NCBI GenBank assembly: GCA_025935735.1
Contig: JAICUS010000110.1
Location: 1 to 13,127, forward strand
DNA from: Solirubrobacteraceae bacterium
Lineage (GTDB): Bacteria; Actinomycetota; Thermoleophilia; Solirubrobacterales; Solirubrobacteraceae
Reading direction: 5' to 3'
Length of the DNA stretch: 13,127 nt
Made by a program: the position numbers and the translations under genes. Positions 5,552 through 11,455 of the stretch are shown piece by piece; positions within the stretch are counted from its first letter, which is position 1; the number at the start of each line of letters is the position of its first letter. The notes beneath the pieces are model-generated. The model had not been told where the DNA came from and did not search any database. It worked only from the letters and a program-made list of their open reading frames with translations.

Positions 5552-7045
5552 ATGAAGGCGTCGCTCGTGATCGACCCGGGCTTCCGGGTCGCAGACGTGG
5601 ACGAGCGGGTGTTCGGCTCCTTCGTCGAGCACATGGGCCGCGCGGTGTACGGCGGCATCTACGAGCCGGGGCACCCGACCGCGGACGCCGACGGCTTCCG
5701 CGGCGACGTGATCGATCACATCCGCGAGATGGGGGTGACGATCGTCCGCTATCCGGGCGGCAACTTCGTCTCCGGCTACGACTGGGAGGACGGCGTCGGG
5801 CCGCGGGACGCGCGCCCGGCGCGGCTCGACCTCGCCTGGCGCTCGATCGAGTCCAACGCCGTCGGCACGGACGAGTTCATGGCCTGGGCGCGGCGGGCGG
5901 GGGTCGAGCCGATGCTCGCGGTCAACCTCGGCACGCGGGGCGTCGATGCGGCGCGCGCGCTGGTCGAGTACTGCAACGGCGCGCCGGGCACCCTGTGGGC
6001 CGACCGGCGGGTGGCCAACGGCGTGCGCGAGCCGCACGGCGTCCGGGTGTGGTGCCTGGGCAACGAGATGGACGGGCCGTGGCAGATCGGCGCCAAGGAC
6101 GCCGTGGCCTACGGCAAGCTCGCGCGCGAGGCCGGCAAGGCGATGAAGCTGGTCGACCCGTCGATCGAGCTGGTGGCCTGCGGCAGCTCGAACTCGGCGA
6201 TGCCGACGTTCGGCGCCTGGGAGGACACGGTCCTGGATCTCACGTGGGGCGTGGCCGACCACGTGTCGCTGCACACCTACTACGACCCGGCGACGTACGC
6301 GGACGCCGGCGCCTACCTGGCCTGCTCGCTGGACCTCGACCGCATGATCTCCGTGGTGGCGGCCACGGCGGACGCGGTCGCGGGGCGCCGCCGCTCGCGC
6401 CGCCGGCTCAGTCTCAGCGTCGACGAGTGGAACGTCTGGCACCAGACGGCGAACCCGCACTCGGACCCGTCGCGGCCGTTCGCGCCCGCGCCGGCCATCG
6501 CCGAGGACACGCACACCGTGGCCGACGCCCTGGTCGTCGGGTGCCTGCTGATCACGCTGCTGCGCCACGCCGACCGCGTCCGCATGGCCTGCCTCGCCCA
6601 GCTGGTCAACGTGATCCCGCCGATCCGGACCGTCGACGGCGGCCCCGCCTGGCGCCAGACCACGTTCTTCCCGTTCGCCCACGCCGCCCGGTTCGGCCGC
6701 GGGGCGGTGCTGCGGGTGGAGCCCTCCGCGCCGGTGTACGAGGCCGCGGGCGAGGGCGATGTGAGCGTTCTCGAGGCGACCGCCGTGGCCTCGGCGGACG
6801 GCGTGGCGCTGTTCGCGGTCAACCGTGCCCCGGAGCCGTTGTCGCTGGAGTGCCGCCTGCGCGAGCTGCCGGGCGCCCGGCTCGCCGAGCACCTGGTGCT
6901 GGACGGCGACCTCTCCGCGAGCAACACCGCGGCAGACCCGGAGCGGGTGACGCCGCGGTCCGTGGCCGACGGCTCGGTAAACGGCGACGTGCTGCGCGCG
7001 GAGCTGCCGCCCCGGTCGTGGAACGTGATCCGGCTGGCGGCGTGA
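5552..7045 (+). CDS. abfA: GH51 alpha-L-arabinofuranosidase
   Basis: This encodes a 497-residue enzyme, full length for intracellular GH51 arabinofuranosidases, which release terminal alpha-L-arabinofuranosyl units with retention. The N-terminal part shows FGSFVEHMGRAVYGGIY, RYPGGNFVSGYDWEDG and the barrel. The acid/base is Glu172 in CLGNEMDGPWQ and the nucleophile is Glu292 in VDEWNVW. This matches Geobacillus AbfA (Glu175/Glu294). HTYYDP and the C-terminal beta-sandwich follow. There is no signal peptide, so it probably works in the cytoplasm together with the upstream GH127 enzyme, covering both alpha and beta linkages. A good ribosome-binding site stands before the ATG. The stop lies 19 bp before the left end of inverted-repeat element 2. 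No arabinose isomerase, kinase or transporter gene is present in the window. Confidence 0.95.
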   Translation: MKASLVIDPGFRVADVDERVFGSFVEHMGRAVYGGIYEPGHPTADADGFRGDVIDHIREMGVTIVRYPGGNFVSGYDWEDGVGPRDARPARLDLAWRSIESNAVGTDEFMAWARRAGVEPMLAVNLGTRGVDAARALVEYCNGAPGTLWADRRVANGVREPHGVRVWCLGNEMDGPWQIGAKDAVAYGKLAREAGKAMKLVDPSIELVACGSSNSAMPTFGAWEDTVLDLTWGVADHVSLHTYYDPATYADAGAYLACSLDLDRMISVVAATADAVAGRRRSRRRLSLSVDEWNVWHQTANPHSDPSRPFAPAPAIAEDTHTVADALVVGCLLITLLRHADRVRMACLAQLVNVIPPIRTVDGGPAWRQTTFFPFAHAARFGRGAVLRVEPSAPVYEAAGEGDVSVLEATAVASADGVALFAVNRAPEPLSLECRLRELPGARLAEHLVLDGDLSASNTAADPERVTPRSVADGSVNGDVLRAELPPRSWNVIRLAA

Positions 7046-7063
7046 CCAGGCCGCGCGACGGGC

Positions 7064-7243
7064 TCGGCGAACTGCCTGCTGGGTAGGGAGGCGGTCCCTC
7101 CGGGGCGCCGCGATGAGCGCGAACGCGCCAGCGGATGGGCGGCTTGTCGGGTTTGCCGGGCTTTGGCCGACGAACCTGACACGCGCCGTCCCGCCGGGCG
7201 GCGCCGGGGCCGACCTTCCCCCTACCCGGCAGGCAGTTCGCCG
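7064..7243. repeat. Intergenic inverted-repeat element 2 between convergent genes
   Basis: This fills nearly all of the 203-bp gap between the convergent GH51 and PPTase genes. Arms 7065-7088 and 7220-7243 pair over 24 bp, with a single T-G wobble and no other mismatch. They begin with cggcgaactgcctgc and its complement. The left end (7064-7111) is 45/48 identical, inverted, to the right end of element 1 (3579-3626). The right end shares the GAACTGC core plus GGTCGGCC with element 1's left end. Element 2 therefore looks like element 1 in reverse orientation, but the 100-bp centre is unrelated. The PPTase stop codon begins 6 bp after the right arm. It may also act as a transcription terminator for both genes. 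Confidence 0.75.
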
Positions 7244-7248
7244 GCAGC

Positions 7249-7863
7249 TCAGAACGGCCGCACGGACACCGACACCGGCCCGTCGCCCGCACCCGCCCAG
7301 GCCAGCGCCGCCACGTGCCCCGGCCGCACGGCGACGTCGACCAGCGAGAACGCGCCCGGGGCCGTGGTGTCGAACCGCAGCGGCTCCCAGCCCAGCCCGC
7401 CGCCGATCGCCTTGGCCAGCGCCTCCTTGCGGCACCACACCCGCAGCAGTTCCACGTGGCGGTCGTCGCCCGCGGCCGCCAGCGCGGCGGACTCGGATGC
7501 GGTCAACGTGCGCAGGACGGCCGAAGACCGGCGGTCCAGGCGCTCGACGTCGACCCCCACCTCGAGCCCGGACGCCAGCGCGATCACGGCCAGGGACCGC
7601 GAGTGGGAGACGTTGAAGCGCAGCGGCGAACCGGCGACCTCCGGCTTGCCGTGCGGGCCGGAAGCTAACCTCACGTCGGCGGGGGCCACGCCGAGCCGCG
7701 CGCCCAGCAGCTCTCGCAGGGCGCCGCGTGCGACGGTCCAGGGGCCGGGGTCGCGCAGTCGCGCGGCGCGCTCGCGCTCGGCCGCGTCGAGCGTGTCCGC
7801 ATAGCGCGCGACGATGCCGTCGGAACGGGCCAGGTCGACCTGAAATACCTCGACCAGACGCAC
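7249..7863 (-). CDS. 4'-phosphopantetheinyl transferase, Sfp type
   Basis: This 204-residue enzyme transfers phosphopantetheine from CoA to a serine of acyl- or peptidyl-carrier proteins. It shows the Sfp-family motifs: HGKPEV (residues 71-76), FNVSHS (83-88), GVDVE with Asp105 and Glu107 as magnesium ligands, and WCRKEALAKAIG with Glu147 and Lys151. Spacing matches Bacillus Sfp (Asp107/Glu109/Glu151/Lys155). The start is the GTG at 7863. A -10-like TACCCT lies exactly 7 nt upstream on the minus strand and there is no Shine-Dalgarno, so the mRNA may be leaderless. It is divergent from the ROK gene with a 54-bp gap. No carrier-protein or synthase gene is in the window, so the substrate is unknown. 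Confidence 0.93.
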   Translation of the reverse strand: MRLVEVFQVDLARSDGIVARYADTLDAAERERAARLRDPGPWTVARGALRELLGARLGVAPADVRLASGPHGKPEVAGSPLRFNVSHSRSLAVIALASGLEVGVDVERLDRRSSAVLRTLTASESAALAAAGDDRHVELLRVWCRKEALAKAIGGGLGWEPLRFDTTAPGAFSLVDVAVRPGHVAALAWAGAGDGPVSVSVRPF

Positions 7864-7870
7864 GGTCGCG

Positions 7871-7876
7871 AGGGTA
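7871..7876 (-). promoter_or_regulatory. -10 box of the PPTase gene (TACCCT)
   Basis: TACCCT on the minus strand fits TANNNT and ends 7 nt before the GTG at 7863, so transcription would begin at or next to the start codon. The -35 region is poor (TTCGTC-like at 16 bp). It lies within 6 bp of the divergent ROK -35 box. Confidence 0.45.
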
Positions 7877-7881
7877 GGGAG

Positions 7882-7911
7882 TTGACAAAAACGACGAAGC
7901 CTGGAGAAACT
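7882..7911 (+). promoter_or_regulatory. Promoter of the ROK regulator gene
   Basis: The consensus -35 TTGACA (7882-7887) and a -10-like GAAACT (7906-7911) are 18 bp apart. The expected start point coincides with the ATG at 7918, suggesting a leaderless mRNA. The same TTG could in principle be a start codon (7882), which would add 12 residues. The promoter reading is preferred because ROK proteins usually begin near GSLEALRE. Confidence 0.55.
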
Positions 7912-7917
7912 CATCTC

Positions 7918-9126
7918 ATGGAGACAGGCACCGGATCGCTCGAAGCCCTGCGCGAATCCAATCGGCTGCGCGTGGTCGACGCGCTCCGGCAGGAGGGCAG
8001 CGCGAGCCGGACCGACCTCGTCAAGCTCACCGGGCTCTCGCGCACGACCATCACCACGCTGGTCGGCGACCTGCAGGCCCGGGGGCTGGTGATCGAGGAC
8101 GAGAACGGCGCGGACCGCGGGGAGAAGCCCGGCCGCGGGCGCCCGCCCGTGCTGCTGCGGCTGGCGCCTCCCGCCGGCGCCGCGGTCGGCGTCGACTTCG
8201 GCCACCGGCACGTGCGCGTGGCCATCGCCGACCTCTCGTCCACCGTGCTGGCCGAGCGCCGCATCGAGATCGACGTGGACGCCGCCGCGGCCACCGCGCT
8301 CGACGCCGCCGCCGAGATGGTCGCCGACGCGCTGCGCGAGGCCGGCGTCGCGCGCGACCAGGTGGTGGGCGCCGGGATGGGCCTGCCCGGGCCGATCGAC
8401 CGCCGCACCGGCACCGTCGGCTCCTCGGTCATCCTCGCCGGCTGGGCCGGCGTGCACGCCGGGCCGGAGCTCGCCAAGCGGCTCGGCATGCGCGTGGAGG
8501 TCGACAACGACGCGAACCTCGGCGCGCTGGCGGAGCTCTCGCTCGGCGCCGGGCGCGGCCTCGAGGACCTCGTCTACGTCAAGGTGTCCTCCGGGATCGG
8601 CGCCGGCCTCGTGCTGGGTGGGCGCCTGCACCGCGGCGCGACCGGGATCGCCGGCGAGATCGGCCACGTGCAGGTGCGCGCCGACGGCGCCGTCTGCCGC
8701 TGCGGCAACCGCGGCTGCCTGGAGACCGTCGCGTCCGGCCCCGCGCTGCTCTCGGTCCTCAAGCCCGCCCACGGCCCCGACCTGACGGTTGCCGGGATGC
8801 TCGAGCTGGCCAAGGCCGGCGACCTCGGCACCCAGCGCGTGCTCAACGACGCCGGCCGCTCGATCGGCCACGCGCTCGGCGATCTGTGCAACTCGCTCAA
8901 CCCGGCGGCGATCGTCGTCGGCGGCGACCTCAGCGCCGGGGGCGAGCCGCTGGTGGACGGCATCCGCGAGGCGGTCGACCGCTACGCCCAGCCCGGCTCC
9001 GCCCAGGCCGTCACGGTCACCCGCGGCGTGCTGGGCGAGCGCGCGGAGGTGCTGGGAGCGCTCACATTGGTGATCGGCGACACCCAGTCGGTGAGGTCCG
9101 GGCACCTGGCGGCGCTCAGCACCTGA
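7918..9126 (+). CDS. ROK-family transcriptional repressor
   Basis: This 402-residue protein has an N-terminal winged helix-turn-helix (about 10-65, RVVDALRQEGSASRTDLVKLTGLSRTT region) and a ROK sugar-kinase-like domain. The kinase-type motifs are present: VGVDFG (Asp93, phosphate loop), GMGLPGPID, DNDAN (Asp198), and SGIGAGLVLGG. The zinc site has His250, Cys260, Cys262 and Cys267 (CRCGNRGC), with the same spacing as E. coli Mlc. It is thus a complete NagC/Mlc/XylR-type regulator responding to a sugar or sugar phosphate. The ATG at 7918 is the probable leaderless start. The next gene begins 24 bp after its stop on the same strand, so read-through into the 9151-13127 operon is possible. Its targets are not evident; the arabinosidase operon is one possibility. 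Confidence 0.92.
   Translation: METGTGSLEALRESNRLRVVDALRQEGSASRTDLVKLTGLSRTTITTLVGDLQARGLVIEDENGADRGEKPGRGRPPVLLRLAPPAGAAVGVDFGHRHVRVAIADLSSTVLAERRIEIDVDAAAATALDAAAEMVADALREAGVARDQVVGAGMGLPGPIDRRTGTVGSSVILAGWAGVHAGPELAKRLGMRVEVDNDANLGALAELSLGAGRGLEDLVYVKVSSGIGAGLVLGGRLHRGATGIAGEIGHVQVRADGAVCRCGNRGCLETVASGPALLSVLKPAHGPDLTVAGMLELAKAGDLGTQRVLNDAGRSIGHALGDLCNSLNPAAIVVGGDLSAGGEPLVDGIREAVDRYAQPGSAQAVTVTRGVLGERAEVLGALTLVIGDTQSVRSGHLAALST
9053..9066. promoter_or_regulatory. LacI-operator-like sequence at the 3' end of the ROK gene
   Basis: TGGGAGCGCTCACA matches the mutarotase operator at 13 of 14 positions. It is the best match in the window after the perfect site. It is inside the ROK coding sequence, 85 bp upstream of the start at 9151. 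It might act on the downstream operon or be a coincidence of coding sequence. Confidence 0.3.
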
Positions 9127-9150
9127 CCGCGGCGTGATTGCATATGCGCC

Positions 9151-9432
9151 GTGGGCTGCTGCCTGCTGGTGCTCATCGGGCTGTTCTCGCCCCGGCTGGC
9201 GATCTTCCTGCTGGCCGTCTTCACCGACGACCTGAGCCGGGCGTTCGACAGCTGGCTCGTCCCGCTGCTGGGGTTCTTCCTGCTGCCGTGGACGACCCTG
9301 GTCTACACGCTGCTGTGGACCACGAGCCGCCACGTCAACGGCGTCGAGTGGGTGCTGGTGGCGGCCGCGTTCCTCCTGGACGTCGGCGTGGTCGGCGGCG
9401 GGCAGGGCCGCTTCCGGCGGCGCGAGCGATGA
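9151..9432 (+). CDS. Small integral membrane protein of unknown function
   Basis: This encodes a 93-residue protein beginning at GTG 9151. It has three hydrophobic stretches: residues about 3-23 (LLVLIGLFSPRLAIFLLAVF region), 36-54 (WLVPLLGFFLLPWTTLVYTLL region) and 66-82 (WVLVAAAFLLDVGVVGG region). A basic tail, RFRRRER, follows. The PLLGFFLLPWTTL core resembles a small hypothetical membrane protein that I recall as common in actinobacteria, with no assigned role. The stop overlaps the next ATG by 4 bp (ATGA), so it is translationally coupled to the epimerase. No Shine-Dalgarno is visible before the GTG. Confidence 0.75.
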   Translation: MGCCLLVLIGLFSPRLAIFLLAVFTDDLSRAFDSWLVPLLGFFLLPWTTLVYTLLWTTSRHVNGVEWVLVAAAFLLDVGVVGGGQGRFRRRER

Positions 9433-10436
9433 AGCTCCGGACGCGCACCCACGCGCTGACGCTGCGGGAGACGTTCCGCATCGCGCGCCGCTCCGCCAAC
9501 GAGGAGACGGTCGTGGCCGTCGAGCTCGAGCACGACGGGATCCGGGCGCACGGCGAGGGCGCGCCGGTCGACTACTGGCACGAGAGCCCGCGCAGCATGT
9601 GCGCGGCGATCGAGGCCGACGGCGCAGCGCTCCTCGGCGACGACCTGTTCGCGCTGGAGGCGATCCGCGCCCGGCTGGCCGCCTGGGACGGCCCGCAGGG
9701 GGCCAAGATGGCGCTCGACGGCGCCGCGCACGACTGGGTGGGCAAGCGGGCCGGCCTCCCGCTGCACCAACTGCTGGGCACCGAGAAGGTCACGCCGCCC
9801 ACGAGCTTCACGATCGGCATCGACACCGTCGAGGGGACGATCGACCGCACCCGCCGCGCCAGGGCCTTCCACGTGCTCAAGGTCAAGGTCGGCGGCCCCG
9901 CCGACGTCGAGCGGCTGCGGGCCGTCCGCGCGGAGGCCCCGGAGGCGACCATCCGCATCGACGGCAACGAGGGCTGGGGCCTCGACACGGCGCGCGACCT
10001 CACGCCCGAGCTGATCCGGCTCGGCGTCGAGTTCGTCGAGCAGCCGTTCCCCGCGGCCGACCGCGCGAGCTTCGACGCCTACCGCCGGCTGGAGCCGCGG
10101 CTGCCGGTGATCATCGACGAGGGCTGCAAGGACCTGGCGTCGGTGGCCGAGATCGCCGCCTACGCCGACGGCATCAACATCAAGCTCTCCAAGTGCGGCG
10201 GGATCCGCGAGGCGCTGCGCATGGTCCACGCCGCCCGCGCGCTCGACCTGCAGGTGATGTTCGGCTGCATGGTCGAGTCCGAGCTGGGGATCTCTCAGGC
10301 GGCGCAGCTCGCGTCGCTGGCCGACCACATCGACCTCGACGGCCACCTGCTGATCGCCACCAAGCCGTACAAGGGCCTCGGGCTCGAGGACGGCCGCCTC
10401 GTGCTGTCGGACCTTCCGGGCCTCGGCGTCGAATGA
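9429..10436 (+). CDS. dgcA: Enolase-superfamily amino-acid/dipeptide epimerase, DgcA-like (N-acetyl-D-Glu racemase or Ala-Glu epimerase)
   Basis: This 335-residue enzyme of the muconate-lactonizing subgroup has full catalytic machinery. Lys151-x-Lys153 (KVKVG) and Lys252 (NIKLSKCGG) are the opposed acid/base lysines. Asp178 (DGNEGW), Glu204 (EQPFP) and Asp230 (DEGC) are the magnesium ligands. The Asp302-x-Asp304 motif (DLDGHLL) is typical of dipeptide epimerases that bind an alpha-amino group. These features fit L-Ala-D/L-Glu epimerase. The adjoining DUF1611 gene fits the DgcA/DgcN pair described for D-glutamate catabolism, in which DgcA racemises N-acetyl-D-glutamate. The ATG overlaps the upstream stop (ATGA), and the next gene again overlaps by 4 bp. 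The family is certain, the substrate is not, and the symbol rests on context. Confidence 0.85.
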   Translation: MKLRTRTHALTLRETFRIARRSANEETVVAVELEHDGIRAHGEGAPVDYWHESPRSMCAAIEADGAALLGDDLFALEAIRARLAAWDGPQGAKMALDGAAHDWVGKRAGLPLHQLLGTEKVTPPTSFTIGIDTVEGTIDRTRRARAFHVLKVKVGGPADVERLRAVRAEAPEATIRIDGNEGWGLDTARDLTPELIRLGVEFVEQPFPAADRASFDAYRRLEPRLPVIIDEGCKDLASVAEIAAYADGINIKLSKCGGIREALRMVHAARALDLQVMFGCMVESELGISQAAQLASLADHIDLDGHLLIATKPYKGLGLEDGRLVLSDLPGLGVE

Positions 10437-11455
10437 GCGACCGGCTCGCGCTGTTCACGGCCGGGCTGCTCGCCGACACCCACGCCAAGACGGCCCACGG
10501 GATCCTGCGCTACGGGCAGCGCGAGGTCGTGGCCGTGGTCGACGAGGCCCACGCCGGCGCCCGCGTGCCCGACGTCGTGCCGTACGCGCGCCGCGACGTG
10601 CCGGTGGTGGCCACAGTGGCCGAGGCGGCGGCGCTCGGCGCGAACGTCCTCGTCGTCGGCGTCGCGCCGCTGGGCGGCGCGCTCACGCCCGAGTGGCACG
10701 CGGTGCTGCGGCAGGCGGCCGCCGCCGGGCTGACACTGGAGGCGGGGCTGCACACCGAGCTGGCGGCGGAGTTCCCCGGCGCGCGCGACCTGCGCGCCGT
10801 GCCCGGCGACCTGAGCGTCCCCGCCGGCCCGGCGCGGCGCCCGGACGTCACCGTCGTCCACACGGTCGGCTCCGACTGCGCGATCGGCAAGATGTCGGTC
10901 ACGCTCGAGCTCGACGCGGCCGCCCGGGCGCGCGGGCTGGAGTCCGCGTTCGTGGCCACCGGTCAGACCGGGATCGCCATCGCCGGCTGGGGGATCGCCG
11001 TCGATCACGCGATCTCCGACTTCGTGGCCGGCGCCGCGTTCCGGCTGGTCGAGGAGGGCGCCCGCCGCGCGCCGCTGCTGTTCGTCGAGGGCCAGGGCTC
11101 GGTGATCCACCCCGCCTACTCGGGCGTGACCCTCGGGCTGCTGCACGGCTGCCTTCCGGACGCGCTCGTGCTCTGCCACCGCGCCGGGGCGACCGTGCTG
11201 GACGACTACCCCGAGACGCCGATCCCGTCGCTGCCCGACCTCATCGGCCTCTACGAGCGGCTGGCGGGCGCGGTGCGCCCGGCGCGGGTGGCGGCGATCG
11301 CCCTGAACACCCGCGGCCTGGACGACGACGCGGCGCACGCGGCGATCGAGGCCGCGAGCGACGACACCGGGCTGCCGGCCGGCGATCCCGTCCGCTTCGG
11401 CGCCGGCGAGATGCTGGATGCCGTGCTCACCCCGGCGGGTACATCGCCCGGGTGA
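10433..11455 (+). CDS. dgcN: DUF1611 family protein, DgcN-like D-glutamate N-acetyltransferase
   Basis: This 340-residue protein has the two-part DUF1611 architecture. An N-terminal Rossmann-like region (about 1-130, LFTAGLLADTHAKTAHGILRYG onward) is followed by a C-terminal P-loop-like domain opening with VGSDCAIGKMSVTLEL (loop Gly146-Lys153) and containing FVEGQGSVIHPAYSGV. Members were long annotated as NAD-dependent epimerases. DgcN was later described as acetylating D-glutamate ahead of the racemase DgcA. Here it directly follows the racemase gene with an ATGA overlap, and its own TGA overlaps the GTG of the next gene, so the three are co-translated. Function as an N-acetyltransferase is inferred from family and neighbour, and the amino-acid specificity is unknown. 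Confidence 0.82.
   Translation: MSDRLALFTAGLLADTHAKTAHGILRYGQREVVAVVDEAHAGARVPDVVPYARRDVPVVATVAEAAALGANVLVVGVAPLGGALTPEWHAVLRQAAAAGLTLEAGLHTELAAEFPGARDLRAVPGDLSVPAGPARRPDVTVVHTVGSDCAIGKMSVTLELDAAARARGLESAFVATGQTGIAIAGWGIAVDHAISDFVAGAAFRLVEEGARRAPLLFVEGQGSVIHPAYSGVTLGLLHGCLPDALVLCHRAGATVLDDYPETPIPSLPDLIGLYERLAGAVRPARVAAIALNTRGLDDDAAHAAIEAASDDTGLPAGDPVRFGAGEMLDAVLTPAGTSPG

Noticed and set aside
6760..6773. TGTGAGCGTTCTCG, an 11/14 match to the LacI operator
   Set aside because: It is deep inside the GH51 coding sequence, far from any start, and only one half-site is intact; probably chance.
7112..7208. Small hairpins in the element 2 centre (for example around gcgcgaacgcgc and gtcgg...ccgac)
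   Set aside because: Stems are only 4-5 bp, as expected by chance in GC-rich DNA, and have no counterpart in element 1.
3905..7888. A 1327-codon open frame on the minus strand across the GH127, GH51 and PPTase region
   Set aside because: It is antisense to two enzymes with intact catalytic motifs, is Arg/Ala/His-rich with no recognisable domain, and results from the scarcity of stop codons in high-GC DNA.
9138..9428. An in-frame upstream extension of the epimerase gene to a start at 9138
   Set aside because: It would overlap the small membrane protein gene completely, its sequence is Arg/Pro/Ala-rich, and the family N-terminus begins at the ATG 9429 (MKLRTRTHALTLRETF).
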